A DNA stretch of 64,000 bases from Adhaeribacter_A terreus (GCF_042657365.1 NZ_JBHSKT010000001.1:496001-560000); one strand, 5' to 3'; shown: positions 8,440-17,247, numbered from the stretch's first letter. The notes: generated from the sequence alone by a model not told the origin. Translations and numbers: made by a program.

Positions 8440-9771
8440 TTAACCTTTCCCCTCAAACCAAACCTCTAAAACGTCCTCGGTCTTCTCACTTACTTTAAAC
8501 CGGTTATCCGGCCGCTGCCCCACCACCCAAGCAATGCTTTGCGCAGAAGTCAGCACCAAAACCTTCGATTTTAAATTCAGCGGTACTTTCTGGTCTATGA
8601 GCAAATCAGAGATCTTTTTCTTACCATTCATCCCGAGCGGAACGAACCAGTCGCCTTCCTGCCACGGGCGGAGTTTGAGCGGGAATTGCAGCAAGCCGGC
8701 ATCTAAAGCGGCTATGTTTTTGCCTTTCGGAATTTTATAACCTTCGGCGGGGACGCGTTTCAGTTTGACAGTGAAGCTTTCGGCTTGCAATTCTGTGACG
8801 GTTTCCGAAATTTCGTAGGAGGCAAAGTGGCGCAGGTCTTTGGGCGTGATCACGAGTTGTTCGCGGTCTATTACCAGGTGGTGCGTCGGTGAATCGAATT
8901 GGGTGCCGGAAGTATTGCGCAGGTTTTCGGCAATTTGCTTCGACTTTTCGAAGGGAAAATGATACGGTTTTAGCAGCTCGTGCAGCACGGTGGCCAACGA
9001 TAAACTCTTTTCCAGTTCTAGCACATTTATATAAGTTGCTTCGTCGGATTCTTTTACGGCGCGGTTTTTAACTTCTGCAACGTAATTTTCAAAAATGGCT
9101 TCGGCGCCGCGGATGCGTTCGGAGGTCTGGAAAATGGTTTCTTCCAGATTCGGGTTTAGCTTTTTGAGCACCGGTACTACTTCGTGACGCAACAGATTGC
9201 GCTGGTACTTGGTGGTTTCGTTGCTTGCATCTTCGCGCCAGGCCAGGCGTTTTTCCACCAGATAATCGTACAGATCGTCTTTGGCCATGCACAGCAACGG
9301 ACGAACTAATTTGCCGTTTTTAGGCGGAATGCCGTGTAAACCTGCCAAACCGGTACCGCGCGTGAGGTTCAGCAGAATGGTTTCTAAGGTGTCGTTCTGA
9401 TGATGGGCGGTGGCAATAAAGTCGAAACCAATTTCATGGCGCAGTTTTTCGAACCAGCTGTAACGCAATTGCCGCGCAGCCATTTGAATGGAAAGTCCGT
9501 GCTCATCGGCAAAAGACTGGGTGGAAAAATGTTCGGCGAAAAACGGCACTTCGTATTTCTTGGCCAGCTTTTTCACGAACAATTCATCGGCTTCGGAATC
9601 TTCGCCGCGCAACCCGAAGTTACAGTGCGCAATGGCAATTTCGTATTTTAGTTTGTGAAGAACATCGGCAAGAACTACGGAATCGAGGCCGCCGCTTACG
9701 GCTACTACAATTTTAGAACCGGCCGGCGCCAGTTCGTTTTCTTTTATATAAGAAGCTATTTTTTCGAGCAT
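8440..9771 (-). CDS. tilS: tRNA(Ile)-lysidine synthetase
   Basis: TilS attaches lysine to C34 of tRNA-Ile(CAU), changing its decoding from AUG to AUA and its charging from Met to Ile. The 443-residue protein has the PP-loop motif SGGLDS (residues 26-31), AHCNFGLRGEDSEADE, and ATAHHQNDTLETILLNLTRGTGLAGLHG in shortened, recognisable form. The C-terminal substrate-binding domain ends in WVVGQRPDNRFKV. The 3' end is duplicated at 7538-7640. Confidence 0.95.
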   Translation of the reverse strand: MLEKIASYIKENELAPAGSKIVVAVSGGLDSVVLADVLHKLKYEIAIAHCNFGLRGEDSEADELFVKKLAKKYEVPFFAEHFSTQSFADEHGLSIQMAARQLRYSWFEKLRHEIGFDFIATAHHQNDTLETILLNLTRGTGLAGLHGIPPKNGKLVRPLLCMAKDDLYDYLVEKRLAWREDASNETTKYQRNLLRHEVVPVLKKLNPNLEETIFQTSERIRGAEAIFENYVAEVKNRAVKESDEATYINVLELEKSLSLATVLHELLKPYHFPFEKSKQIAENLRNTSGTQFDSPTHHLVIDREQLVITPKDLRHFASYEISETVTELQAESFTVKLKRVPAEGYKIPKGKNIAALDAGLLQFPLKLRPWQEGDWFVPLGMNGKKKISDLLIDQKVPLNLKSKVLVLTSAQSIAWVVGQRPDNRFKVSEKTEDVLEVWFEGKG

Positions 9772-9802
9772 TGGGTAATGTGCAGATTTTCTAATGTTTT
9801 TT

Positions 9803-9889
9803 GTCCCCCTTTGGAGGGGTAGGATTACTTTATCTGAGTTTTTTATCAGTAATGTGTGGTCCTCCCCCCAGCCCCCTCCAAAGGGGGCC
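9803..9889. repeat. C-rich inverted repeat in the 9772-10094 gap
   Basis: The arms GTCCCCCTTTGGAGGGG and CCCCTCCAAAGGGGGC face each other across about 50 bp. The element belongs to the same family as those at 39285-39470 and 41824-41918, whose outer arms also begin with AGTCCCCCTTTGGAGG. It contains no gene and looks like a small non-autonomous repeat. Confidence 0.75.
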
Positions 9890-9962
9890 TTTTGTTTCCG
9901 TTAAAAATAAATTTCTTCACCACTTTATTATTTCGGGCGTAAATGCGTTTAAAAACAGGCCG

Positions 9963-10039
9963 GACTTTTTTCGGTTAAAAGCATAGCGTTTTTCGGATTT
10001 TGCTATTAAAAAACGCTATGGTTTCTGGCTGGAAAAGTC
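9963..10039. repeat. Facing pair of 30-bp dispersed elements
   Basis: A reverse copy (9963-9993, AAAAGCATAGCGTTTTT) is followed by a forward copy (10008-10039, AAAAAACGCTATGGTTT, then GGCTGGAAAAGTC). The outer bases are also complementary (GACTTTTTTC / GGAAAAGTC), so the two can pair into a long stem. Confidence 0.75.
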
Positions 10040-10066
10040 GCATTTAGGCGGTGCCGGCTTTTTTGC

Positions 10067-10074
10067 TAATTTTG
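10067..10074 (+). promoter_or_regulatory. Promoter -7 box (TAATTTTG) of the OstA-like gene
   Basis: TAATTTTG fits TAnnTTTG and lies 20 bp before the ATG at 10095. Confidence 0.5.
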
Positions 10075-10094
10075 CCCGCTTTACTAAGGTTTAA

Positions 10095-11771
10095 ATGAAG
10101 ATCACGAAAGTACTGCTTTTTCTGTTTTTTCTGGCCATTCCGGTTTTTCGGGTTTGGGCGCAACAAGGTCAGCCAAAGCCCAAAGGTGAGAAAGTGGAAC
10201 TGGTGCGCGCCGATGCCCTGGAAGGTGGCGTTTTTAACGGCCGTGAGATCCGTAAACTGCTCGGTAACGTGGTTTTCAAGCAGCAGGACACCTATATGTA
10301 TTGCGATTCGGCTTACCAATATGCCGATCAAAATGCCATGGAGGCCTTCAGCAATGTGCGCATTACGCAGGGAGATTCGGTAACGGCTACTTCCAATACG
10401 GCTTATTACGATGGCGATGCCCGGCGTGCGAAACTGCGCGGCAATGTAGTTTTGCAGGATTCGCGCATGACCTTAACCACCCCGAATCTGGATTATGACC
10501 TGGATCGGAAAACGGCTTTTTATAACGAAGGCGGTACTATTATAGACGGCACCAATAATTTAACGAGCCAGACGGGTGATTATAATACCCAAACCAAAAT
10601 GTTCCACTTCACGCAGAACGTGGTACTTACTTCGCCGGATTATTTAATTACCACTAACGACCTGCTTTATCACACCGTTACTAAAATTGCTTATTTTAAC
10701 GGGCCTACCAATATTAATGGCAAAGACGGAAAAATTTACGCCGAAAAAGGGAATTACAATACCATAACCAAGGTTTCGAACTTTGAACGGAATGCCAAAA
10801 TTGAAACGGAAAAGTACCTGTTAGGCGGCGATGTTTTGTATTACAACCAGAATACCAAATACGGGCAGGCCGACGGTAACGTGAGCATGACCTCGAAAAC
10901 CGATAACGTGATAATTAAAGGCCAACGCGCCAAATACTGGCAGAATACGGGCCGCGCCGAAATTACGGGAAGCCCGGTGCTGGAGAATATCATGGAAAAT
11001 GATACGCTTTATATGTCGGCAGATATTCTGATTTCGGAAGAATCGAAAGATACGGCCAAAGCGAGCATGATCTATGCCTACCACGAAGTGCGGATCTTTA
11101 AAACCGACTTACAGGGGAAATGCGATTCGCTGACCTACAACCAGAAAGATTCGGTGATTTATATGTTTACGCGGCCTATTTTGTGGTCAGACAAAAACCA
11201 GCTTACGGCCAAACACATGCAGCTTTTTATCCGGAACAAAAAGCTGCACACCATGAAAATGTACACCGATGCTTTTTCGGTTTCGGAAGATACGCTTAAG
11301 AATTACAACCAGGTGAAAGGCCGCGACATGACCGCTTTCTTTAAGAACGATGCAATAAGAAGGGTAAACGTGAACGGCAATTCCGAAAGCATTTATTATG
11401 CGCTGGAAGGTGATACGGCTGTAACCGGCATGAACCGCGCCATTTGCTCCGACATGATGATTCAGTTCATGGAAAATAAATTGCAGAGCATTTCTTTCCT
11501 GGATAAGCCCGTGGCCCGCTTTATTCCGCCGCACGAACTCAGCCCGGAAGAAACCCGGCTGGATGGTTATCAGTGGCTGATCGCCGAAAAACCTACCCGC
11601 GAAATGGTGTTGGGGCCAAGGCTTCCGAAAAAAGTGGTGGTGAAACAACCTGCTGCTCCGGCCAAAACTACTCCTGCAAAAAACGCCGCCAAACCTACCC
11701 GCAAGGAGCAACGCCAGGCAAAGCGCGCCGCTAAAAATGCCTCAAAAGCGGCGAATGGCAAGAAACCTTAA
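10095..11771 (+). CDS. OstA-like protein (LptA/LptD N-terminal domain)
   Basis: The 558-residue protein has a signal peptide (hydrophobic residues about 6-20, then VWAQQ) and repeats of the OstA/LptA beta-jellyroll pattern, for example GNVVFKQQDTYMYCDSA, GDSVTATSNTAYYDG, LTTPNLDYDL and LTSQTGDYNTQ. LptA-type domains carry lipopolysaccharide through the periplasm, so a role in LPS transport is inferred. The C-terminal 50 residues are Ala/Lys-rich and low in complexity. It is followed by bamD, which supports an outer-membrane biogenesis role. Confidence 0.85.
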   Translation: MKITKVLLFLFFLAIPVFRVWAQQGQPKPKGEKVELVRADALEGGVFNGREIRKLLGNVVFKQQDTYMYCDSAYQYADQNAMEAFSNVRITQGDSVTATSNTAYYDGDARRAKLRGNVVLQDSRMTLTTPNLDYDLDRKTAFYNEGGTIIDGTNNLTSQTGDYNTQTKMFHFTQNVVLTSPDYLITTNDLLYHTVTKIAYFNGPTNINGKDGKIYAEKGNYNTITKVSNFERNAKIETEKYLLGGDVLYYNQNTKYGQADGNVSMTSKTDNVIIKGQRAKYWQNTGRAEITGSPVLENIMENDTLYMSADILISEESKDTAKASMIYAYHEVRIFKTDLQGKCDSLTYNQKDSVIYMFTRPILWSDKNQLTAKHMQLFIRNKKLHTMKMYTDAFSVSEDTLKNYNQVKGRDMTAFFKNDAIRRVNVNGNSESIYYALEGDTAVTGMNRAICSDMMIQFMENKLQSISFLDKPVARFIPPHELSPEETRLDGYQWLIAEKPTREMVLGPRLPKKVVVKQPAAPAKTTPAKNAAKPTRKEQRQAKRAAKNASKAANGKKP

Positions 11772-11822
11772 CAATACTGAACGGCTAATAGCGTTATCTT
11801 GGGAATTCTAAAAGATTATCGC

Positions 11823-11830
11823 TATTTTTG
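11823..11830 (+). promoter_or_regulatory. Promoter -7 box (TATTTTTG) before bamD
   Basis: TATTTTTG fits TAnnTTTG and ends 7 bp before the ATG at 11838. The leader would be very short, and a TTG start further upstream (11799) would lie ahead of this box, which favours the 11838 start. Confidence 0.45.
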
Positions 11831-11837
11831 CGCCCTC

Positions 11838-12659
11838 ATGAACAAACGAATTTTTCATATACTTCTTTTCTGGTCGGTAGCGGTGTTTTTTACTGCCTGT
11901 TCCGATTTTCAGAAGATACTGAAGAGCGACAGCGTAGATAAAAAGTACGAAGCCGCCCTGAAATACTACGAGAAGAAAGATTATTATAAAGCCGGACTTT
12001 TACTCGAAGAACTGATACCACTTTTAAGAGGTCGCCCGGAATCGGAGAAAGCGCAGTTCCTGTATGCCAATACCCAGTATTTTCAGCGCGATTACGTGCT
12101 AAGTGCGTATTATTTCCGTAATTTCTACGACACGTACCCGCGCAGCGAATTTGCCGAAGATGCAATGTTCCTGCACACCAAATCGCTTTATAAAGATTCG
12201 CCTTCCTTCGATCTGGACCAGACCAATACTTATACCGCGCTGGAAGCTATTCAGGAATACCTGAACCGTTACCCGCAGAGCAAGAATAAGGAAGAAGCGA
12301 ACGAGATGTACGACGACCTGAACGAAAAACTGGAAGTTAAAGCATTTGAAAGCGCTAAATTATATCACCAGTTACGCCGTTACCAGTCGGCAATAGTTGC
12401 GCTGGGGAATTTTCAGACCAACTACCCTTCTTCGGAATTTAACGAAGAAGCGGCTTTTTATCAGATCGAATCGCAGTATAACTTGGCCAGAGAAAGCGTA
12501 GCCGAAAAGCAGCGCGACCGTTATTACGACGTTGTGGGCTTGTACCAGGGTTTTATTGATAAGTATCCGAAGAGTAAATATTTGCGTACAGCCGAAGGTT
12601 TTTATACGGCCGCACAAAGCCAGCTGGAAAAACTTCGGGTTTCGGCGGCAAAAGAATAG
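11838..12659 (+). CDS. bamD: Outer membrane protein assembly factor BamD
   Basis: BamD is the TPR lipoprotein of the BAM complex that inserts beta-barrel proteins into the outer membrane. The 273-residue product has a lipoprotein signal with lipobox FTAC, then TPR-like helices (YEAALKYYEKKDYYKAGLLL, FLYANTQYFQRDYVLSAYYF, YPRSEFAEDAMFL, FIDKYPKSKYLRTAEGFY). I chose the ATG at 11838 because it gives a clean signal peptide. It is the first gene of a conserved run with the omega-like subunit, coaBC, DUF4835 and recN. Confidence 0.93.
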   Translation: MNKRIFHILLFWSVAVFFTACSDFQKILKSDSVDKKYEAALKYYEKKDYYKAGLLLEELIPLLRGRPESEKAQFLYANTQYFQRDYVLSAYYFRNFYDTYPRSEFAEDAMFLHTKSLYKDSPSFDLDQTNTYTALEAIQEYLNRYPQSKNKEEANEMYDDLNEKLEVKAFESAKLYHQLRRYQSAIVALGNFQTNYPSSEFNEEAAFYQIESQYNLARESVAEKQRDRYYDVVGLYQGFIDKYPKSKYLRTAEGFYTAAQSQLEKLRVSAAKE

Positions 12660-12666
12660 TGAGTTT

Positions 12667-12693
12667 TAAGGCTCAAAAGCCTACCATTTTTTT
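12667..12693 (-). repeat. Copy of the 30-bp dispersed element (reverse)
   Basis: AAGGCTCAAAAGCCTACCATTTTTTT lies between bamD and the omega-like gene. Confidence 0.5.
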
Positions 12694-12719
12694 AACTTAG
12701 CATTTAAATATACACATAT

Positions 12720-13046
12720 ATGGCAAACGTACCTGCTTCAATTATTACCCGCAACATGGCCGAATTCGCAAAAGAAACCGGCAACGTGTATGAGTCTGTG
12801 GCAATTATCTCGAAGAGAGCAAACCAGATCTCGGTAAAACTGAAAGAAGAGCTGAACTCGAAACTGGCCGAATTTGCAACTACCGTAGATAACCTGGAAG
12901 AAGTTTTTGAGAACCGCGAGCAGATCGAAATTTCAAAATACTACGAGCGCCTGCCAAAGCCTACTATTCTGGCTATTGAAGAGTTCATGGAAGGCAAAGT
13001 GATGTTCCGCATGCCGGAAGAAGAGGAAGAAACGCCTTCATTGTAA
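12720..13046 (+). CDS. rpoZ: RNA polymerase omega-like subunit, Bacteroidota type
   Basis: The 108-residue protein begins MANVPASIITRNMAEFA and contains GNVYESVAIISKRANQIS, the YE(S/I)..I...RA.Q pattern of omega subunits, which help assemble the polymerase around beta-prime. The tail is acidic (PEEEEET). The family in this phylum is divergent from proteobacterial RpoZ. Its place between bamD and coaBC matches other Cytophagales genomes. It is 6 bp ahead of coaC and probably cotranscribed. Confidence 0.85.
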   Translation: MANVPASIITRNMAEFAKETGNVYESVAIISKRANQISVKLKEELNSKLAEFATTVDNLEEVFENREQIEISKYYERLPKPTILAIEEFMEGKVMFRMPEEEEETPSL

Positions 13047-13052
13047 ATTGCT

Positions 13053-13610
13053 ATGCTTCGGCATAAAAAGATCTTATTGGGCGTAACTGGCAGCATTGCG
13101 GCGTATAAAGCGGCGCATCTGGTGCGGTTACTCGTTAAAGCAGAAGCAGAAGTGCAGGTGATCCTGACCACTTCTGCTTCTGGCTTTATTACCCCGCTCA
13201 CGTTGGCTACGCTTTCCAAACGGCCGGTTTTAACTGAATTTGTGAAGAACGAAAGCGGCGAATGGAACAACCACGTAGAACTTGGTCTGTGGGCCGATGC
13301 CATGGTTATTGCACCGGCAAGCGCCAATACGGTAGCAAAAATGGCCAATGGTTTCTGCGATAATTTGCTTACGGCCTGTTATTTATCGGCGCGCTGCCCG
13401 GTTTTTGTGGCTCCGGCCATGGACCTGGATATGTACCGTCATCCGGCAGTATCTGCTAATTTCGACAAACTGAAAAACTACGGTAACTATATCATCGAAG
13501 CGGGTTTTGGCGAACTGGCTAGTGGTCTGGTAGGGCAGGGCCGGTTAGCGGAACCGGAAGAGATTGTAGAAATGCTTTACCAACATTTTACGGACCTGCA
13601 CATTGCTTAA
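13053..13610 (+). CDS. coaC: Phosphopantothenoylcysteine decarboxylase half (CoaC) of CoaBC
   Basis: This flavoprotein decarboxylates phosphopantothenoylcysteine in CoA synthesis. The 185-residue product has the N-terminal GVTGSIAAYKA, the catalytic His region HVELGLWADAMVIAPASANT and the substrate loop CPVFVAPAMDLDM. In most bacteria this is the first half of one CoaBC protein. Here the frame ends in TAA at 13608-13610, exactly where the linker to the ligase half should be. The ligase half continues in the +1 frame and overlaps by 8 bases. Confidence 0.9.
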   Translation: MLRHKKILLGVTGSIAAYKAAHLVRLLVKAEAEVQVILTTSASGFITPLTLATLSKRPVLTEFVKNESGEWNNHVELGLWADAMVIAPASANTVAKMANGFCDNLLTACYLSARCPVFVAPAMDLDMYRHPAVSANFDKLKNYGNYIIEAGFGELASGLVGQGRLAEPEEIVEMLYQHFTDLHIA

Positions 13611-14253
13611 GGGAAAAAAAGTACTGCTTACGGCCGGGCCAACGTATGAACCGATCGATCCGGTGCGTTTTATCGGCAACCACTCTACCGGCAAAATGGG
13701 TTTTGCGCTGGCAGAAGAATTTGCTGAAAAAGGCGCGGAAGTTATCTTAGTTTCCGGGCCGGTTAATCTCAAGACATTTCATCCGCAAATCCATACCGTT
13801 TCGGTAATGACGGCTGATGAAATGTTTGCCGAAGTGCAGAAATATGCAGCTGAAGCGGATATCTGGGTTTTTGCCGCCGCCGTGGCCGATTATAAACCAA
13901 AACAAGCCGCCGGAACCAAAATAAAAAAGGATTCTGATTCGTTTAGTATTGAGCTGGTGAAGAACGTAGATATTGCTGCTACGCTCGGGAAACAGAAAAA
14001 GCCGAATCAGTTTTCGGTGGGCTTTGCGCTGGAAACCAACAACGAACTGGTGCACGCGCAGCAGAAACTGCAAAAGAAAAATCTGGATATGGTTATTCTG
14101 AATTCGCTTCAGGATGCCGGCGCCGGTTTTAAACACGATACCAACAAGATCAGTATTGTGGAGCGCGATAAAATAACGAACTTTGAACTGAAGGCAAAAA
14201 CGGCGGTAGCGCAGGATATTGTCCGGACGATAATGGAAAGAATGTATGCGTAA
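13603..14253 (+). CDS. coaB: Phosphopantothenate-cysteine ligase half (CoaB) of CoaBC
   Basis: It joins cysteine to phosphopantothenate using CTP. The 216-residue product starts LLKGKKVLLTAGPTYEPID and carries NHSTGKMGFALAEEF, AAAVADYKP and VGFALETNN, all typical of CoaB. The only start codon near the beginning is TTG at 13603, inside the end of coaC, so this is either a translationally coupled separate gene or the second part of a frameshifted coaBC. A run of seven A (13614-13620) follows the junction. Essentiality of the pathway argues that both halves are functional. Confidence 0.9.
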   Translation: MLKGKKVLLTAGPTYEPIDPVRFIGNHSTGKMGFALAEEFAEKGAEVILVSGPVNLKTFHPQIHTVSVMTADEMFAEVQKYAAEADIWVFAAAVADYKPKQAAGTKIKKDSDSFSIELVKNVDIAATLGKQKKPNQFSVGFALETNNELVHAQQKLQKKNLDMVILNSLQDAGAGFKHDTNKISIVERDKITNFELKAKTAVAQDIVRTIMERMYA

Positions 14254-15151
14254 AGTTTTAGCAGCGGTTTTCTTTTTGATGGTATTGGGTTTGCAAACGC
14301 AGGCGCAGGAACTGAATTGCGAAATTACGGTTAATACCGAGCAGTTGCAGCAAGTGCCAAACAAGCGGATCTTCACCGAAATGCGTAACCAGATCTTCAA
14401 TTATATGAATAATACGCGCTGGACCAACGACGTGTATAAGATGGAAGAACGCATAAACTGCAAGCTTTTCATTACCATTACTTCCATGCCCGAGATCGGG
14501 AACTACAAAGCCACAGTGCAGGCACTTTCGAGCCGGCCGGTTTACGGCACCGCTTACGAAACGGTGGTTTTTTCGCACATCGATAAAGACTGGAGCTTTG
14601 AGTTTAACGATGCGCAGCCGCTGCAATTCTCCGAAAACACTTTTACCTCTAATTTAGCGTCGCTGCTTTCTTTTTATGCCTATACTTTTATTGGTATGGA
14701 CATGGACACTTACGCGCAGAAAGGTGGTTCGAAAATGTATGACAAAGCCGTGAATGTGATGAATAATGTGGTGGCGCAAGGTCAGAATAACCCCGGCTGG
14801 AAAGCTTTTGAAGGCACCCGCAACCGCTATTGGGTAATAAATGGCCTGCAGGATCCGCAAATGGAATCGGTGAGAAATGCGCTTTACAGCTACCATCTGC
14901 AAGGCATGGATATTTACATGACCAAACCGGAGGAAGCGCGCACCAATATTTTAACTGCTTTGCGAGGCATTCAACAGTCGGCCCGTTTAAAACCAGGCGC
15001 TGCCCTGATCCGCGATTTCTTCGAAGCTAAAACCGACGAGATCGTGAACGTAATGAAAGGTGCTTCGCCAGCCGATAAGCAAGCCGCGATTACATTGCTT
15101 TCCGAAATAGACCCAACCAATACGGCGCGCTACCAGACGATCATGCGTTAA
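14246..15151 (+). CDS. DUF4835 family secreted protein
   Basis: The 301-residue protein has a signal peptide (MRKVLAAVFFLMVLG to TQAQ). It starts with ELNCEITVN, followed by NKRIFTEMRNQIFNYMNNTRWT, the usual N-terminal signature of DUF4835. The middle segment SFYAYTFIGMDMDTYAQKGG is also conserved in this family. Function is unknown. It is nearly always found between coaBC and recN in this phylum. The start overlaps the coaB stop by 8 bases, which suggests coupled translation. Confidence 0.9.
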   Translation: MRKVLAAVFFLMVLGLQTQAQELNCEITVNTEQLQQVPNKRIFTEMRNQIFNYMNNTRWTNDVYKMEERINCKLFITITSMPEIGNYKATVQALSSRPVYGTAYETVVFSHIDKDWSFEFNDAQPLQFSENTFTSNLASLLSFYAYTFIGMDMDTYAQKGGSKMYDKAVNVMNNVVAQGQNNPGWKAFEGTRNRYWVINGLQDPQMESVRNALYSYHLQGMDIYMTKPEEARTNILTALRGIQQSARLKPGAALIRDFFEAKTDEIVNVMKGASPADKQAAITLLSEIDPTNTARYQTIMR

Positions 15152-15226
15152 ATTTTTAATGATTGGAGGAGAGAATGCGTGAATAAGTCAATACTTGAAT
15201 TTTTTCACAAAAATTTCACTTCAGCA

Positions 15227-15288
15227 CTTTTTTGCTCAGAAACCATACCGTTTTCCGGAGTTTTTATAGTGAAAAAGCTACCGTTTTT
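15227..15288 (-). repeat. Two tandem reverse copies of the 30-bp dispersed element
   Basis: GCTCAGAAACCATACCGTTTT (15233 on) and GTGAAAAAGCTACCGTTTTTT (to 15288) follow one another in the gap between DUF4835 and the small protein. Confidence 0.7.
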
Positions 15289-15360
15289 TGCTGTTCGCAT
15301 TTTCTAATTCTTTCATTCAATCATTCTCTGATTCACCAATTCACGCATTCAAAATTAAAA

Positions 15361-15588
15361 ATGGGCAAGCGGCAGGTTCGTATTTTTCAGAAAAATCTGG
15401 TTGATAAGAAGGCCGAAATTGGGAAACGCGAGGTGCAGCTTATTTTAACCGATAACCGCGTATTTCACGGCACGGTAAACGAATTTTCTGATGTATCTTT
15501 GTGTATTAGAGATTACCGGCAACGTTTGCACACGTTCGAGCTGGGAGAGATACAGGAATTGGTTTACGACCTCGAAACGCTTTGCTGA
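15361..15588 (+). CDS. Small protein with possible Sm/Hfq-like fold
   Basis: The 75-residue protein starts MGKRQVRIFQKNLVDKK. The ATG at 15361 is preferred over upstream TTG/ATG starts because those would be inside the dispersed element. The core REVQLILTDNRVFHGTVNEF, then SLCIRDY, then HTFELGEIQELVYDL has the beta-strand spacing of an Sm1/Sm2 motif: polar loop with D-N after strand 2, G-x-V, and a short final strand. This is a structural guess from the pattern only. It ends 6 bp before recN, so it sits in the same transcript. Confidence 0.65.
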   Translation: MGKRQVRIFQKNLVDKKAEIGKREVQLILTDNRVFHGTVNEFSDVSLCIRDYRQRLHTFELGEIQELVYDLETLC

Positions 15589-15594
15589 AAATTC

Positions 15595-17247
15595 ATGCTT
15601 GTTGATTTAAAAATACAGAATTACGCTTTAATTGAGAATCTGCAACTGCAGCCGTCGCCGTTGCTAAACGTGATTACCGGCGAAACCGGCGCGGGTAAAT
15701 CTATCATGCTCGGCGCCATTGGTTTGCTTTTGGGTAACCGCGCCGATTCCAAACTGCTTTTCAATACCGAACAGAAATGCGTGATCGAAGGCGTTTTTAA
15801 CGTAGCCGATTATGAGCTCCAACCGCTTTTTACGGCCGAAGATATTGATTACGATGCTACGTGTATTTTGCGCCGCGAAATTACGCCTACCGGAAAATCG
15901 CGCGCTTTTATAAATGATACACCGGTAACGCTGGAAAGCTTGCGCAAGGTTGGTACGTTCCTGATGGATATTCACTCGCAGCACGATACGCTGCAGCTCG
16001 GCGATTCGGCTTATCAATTGAATATTCTGGATCTTTACGCCGGCAATCAGAGAGAGCTGGAGCGTTACCAAACGGTATATAAAAACTTCAAAAAACTCGA
16101 AGCAGCTTATAAAAAACTGGAAGCTGAATTGGCGCAAAGCAACAAAGAGCTGGATTATCATACGTTTTTACTAAACGAACTTTCGGAAGCTGGTTTAAAA
16201 GATGGCGAGCAGGAAGAACTGGAAAGTGAATTGAAGCAACTGGAACACGCCGAAGAAATAAAGCTGAAGCTGAGCCAGGCTTTGCAATATTTAAGCGAAG
16301 GCGAAATGAACGTGGTGCTAGCCATGAAAGATGCTTCGCATTTACTGGGGCAGGTTGCCGCTTATTCCGATAGTTTTCAGGCTTTGAAAGAACGTTTGGA
16401 CAGCAGCTTAATTGAACTGAACGATATTGCCGCTGAAGTGGAAACTGCCGAACGCAAAACCGAAGCCGATCCGCAACGTCTGGAAGTAATTCAGGACCGT
16501 TTGAATTTGCTCTACACGCTGCAGCGCAAACATTCCGTAAGAACTGTGGCTGAACTGTTGCTGATAGAGCAGGATCTGGAAGGCAAAGTTTCCAGTGTAC
16601 ATAATCTGGACGCGGCCATTGAGAAAACCAAAAAGGAAATGACCGCTGCTGCTGCGGAAGTAGAACAAACCGGAAAAACGCTATCGGAAAGTCGTAAAAA
16701 AGTGTTTCCAAAATTTGAAAGTGAGTTGCATGATCTGCTTTCTGAACTCGGAATGCCGAACGCCAGAATTGTGATCGAGCATCAAACAGTAGCGCCAAAT
16801 CCAACTGGTTTAGACCTCGTTTCGATCTTGTTCAGTGCAAACAAAGGCGCGCAACCGCAAACCTTGAGTAAAGCTGCTTCTGGTGGTGAATTCTCGCGTT
16901 TAATGCTTTGCGTGAAATATTTATTAGCCGATAAAACTGCCTTACCAACCATCGTTTTCGATGAAATTGACACAGGCATTTCTGGCGAGATTGCGGTGAA
17001 AGTAGGCAAGATGATGCAGCAAATGGCCAAGAAACACCAGCTCATTGCTATTTCGCACTTACCGCAAATGGCTGCGCAGGGCAACGAACATTATTTTGTT
17101 TACAAACAAGACCGCGCCGACCGCACCGTTTCCAACATCCGGAAATTAAGCGAAGACGAACGCGTAAAAGAAATTGCCCAGATGATTGCCGGTGCCAACC
17201 CAAGCACCAATGCTTACCAAAGCGCGAAGGAGTTGCTGGCACTTTAG
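15595..17247 (+). CDS. recN: DNA repair protein RecN
   Basis: RecN is an SMC-like ATPase that acts at double-strand breaks. The 550-residue protein has Walker A GETGAGKS (29-36), a long central coiled coil (about residues 155-370), the ABC signature region LSKAASGGEFSRLMLC, Walker B PTIVFDEIDTGISGEIA, and the switch His in IAISHLPQMAAQG. Length and layout are normal. It closes the bamD-recN run; a terminator follows. Confidence 0.96.
   Translation: MLVDLKIQNYALIENLQLQPSPLLNVITGETGAGKSIMLGAIGLLLGNRADSKLLFNTEQKCVIEGVFNVADYELQPLFTAEDIDYDATCILRREITPTGKSRAFINDTPVTLESLRKVGTFLMDIHSQHDTLQLGDSAYQLNILDLYAGNQRELERYQTVYKNFKKLEAAYKKLEAELAQSNKELDYHTFLLNELSEAGLKDGEQEELESELKQLEHAEEIKLKLSQALQYLSEGEMNVVLAMKDASHLLGQVAAYSDSFQALKERLDSSLIELNDIAAEVETAERKTEADPQRLEVIQDRLNLLYTLQRKHSVRTVAELLLIEQDLEGKVSSVHNLDAAIEKTKKEMTAAAAEVEQTGKTLSESRKKVFPKFESELHDLLSELGMPNARIVIEHQTVAPNPTGLDLVSILFSANKGAQPQTLSKAASGGEFSRLMLCVKYLLADKTALPTIVFDEIDTGISGEIAVKVGKMMQQMAKKHQLIAISHLPQMAAQGNEHYFVYKQDRADRTVSNIRKLSEDERVKEIAQMIAGANPSTNAYQSAKELLAL

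Noticed and set aside
13595..13612. Programmed +1 frameshift in coaBC (GCT TAA G)
   Set aside because: The P-site codon GCT would have to re-pair with CTT, which tRNA-Ala cannot do, and there is no RF2-like slippery site. A split gene or error is more likely.
15232..15360. N-terminal extension of the small Sm-like gene
   Set aside because: The extra residues come from the dispersed element and AT-rich words; the ATG at 15361 gives a sensible start.
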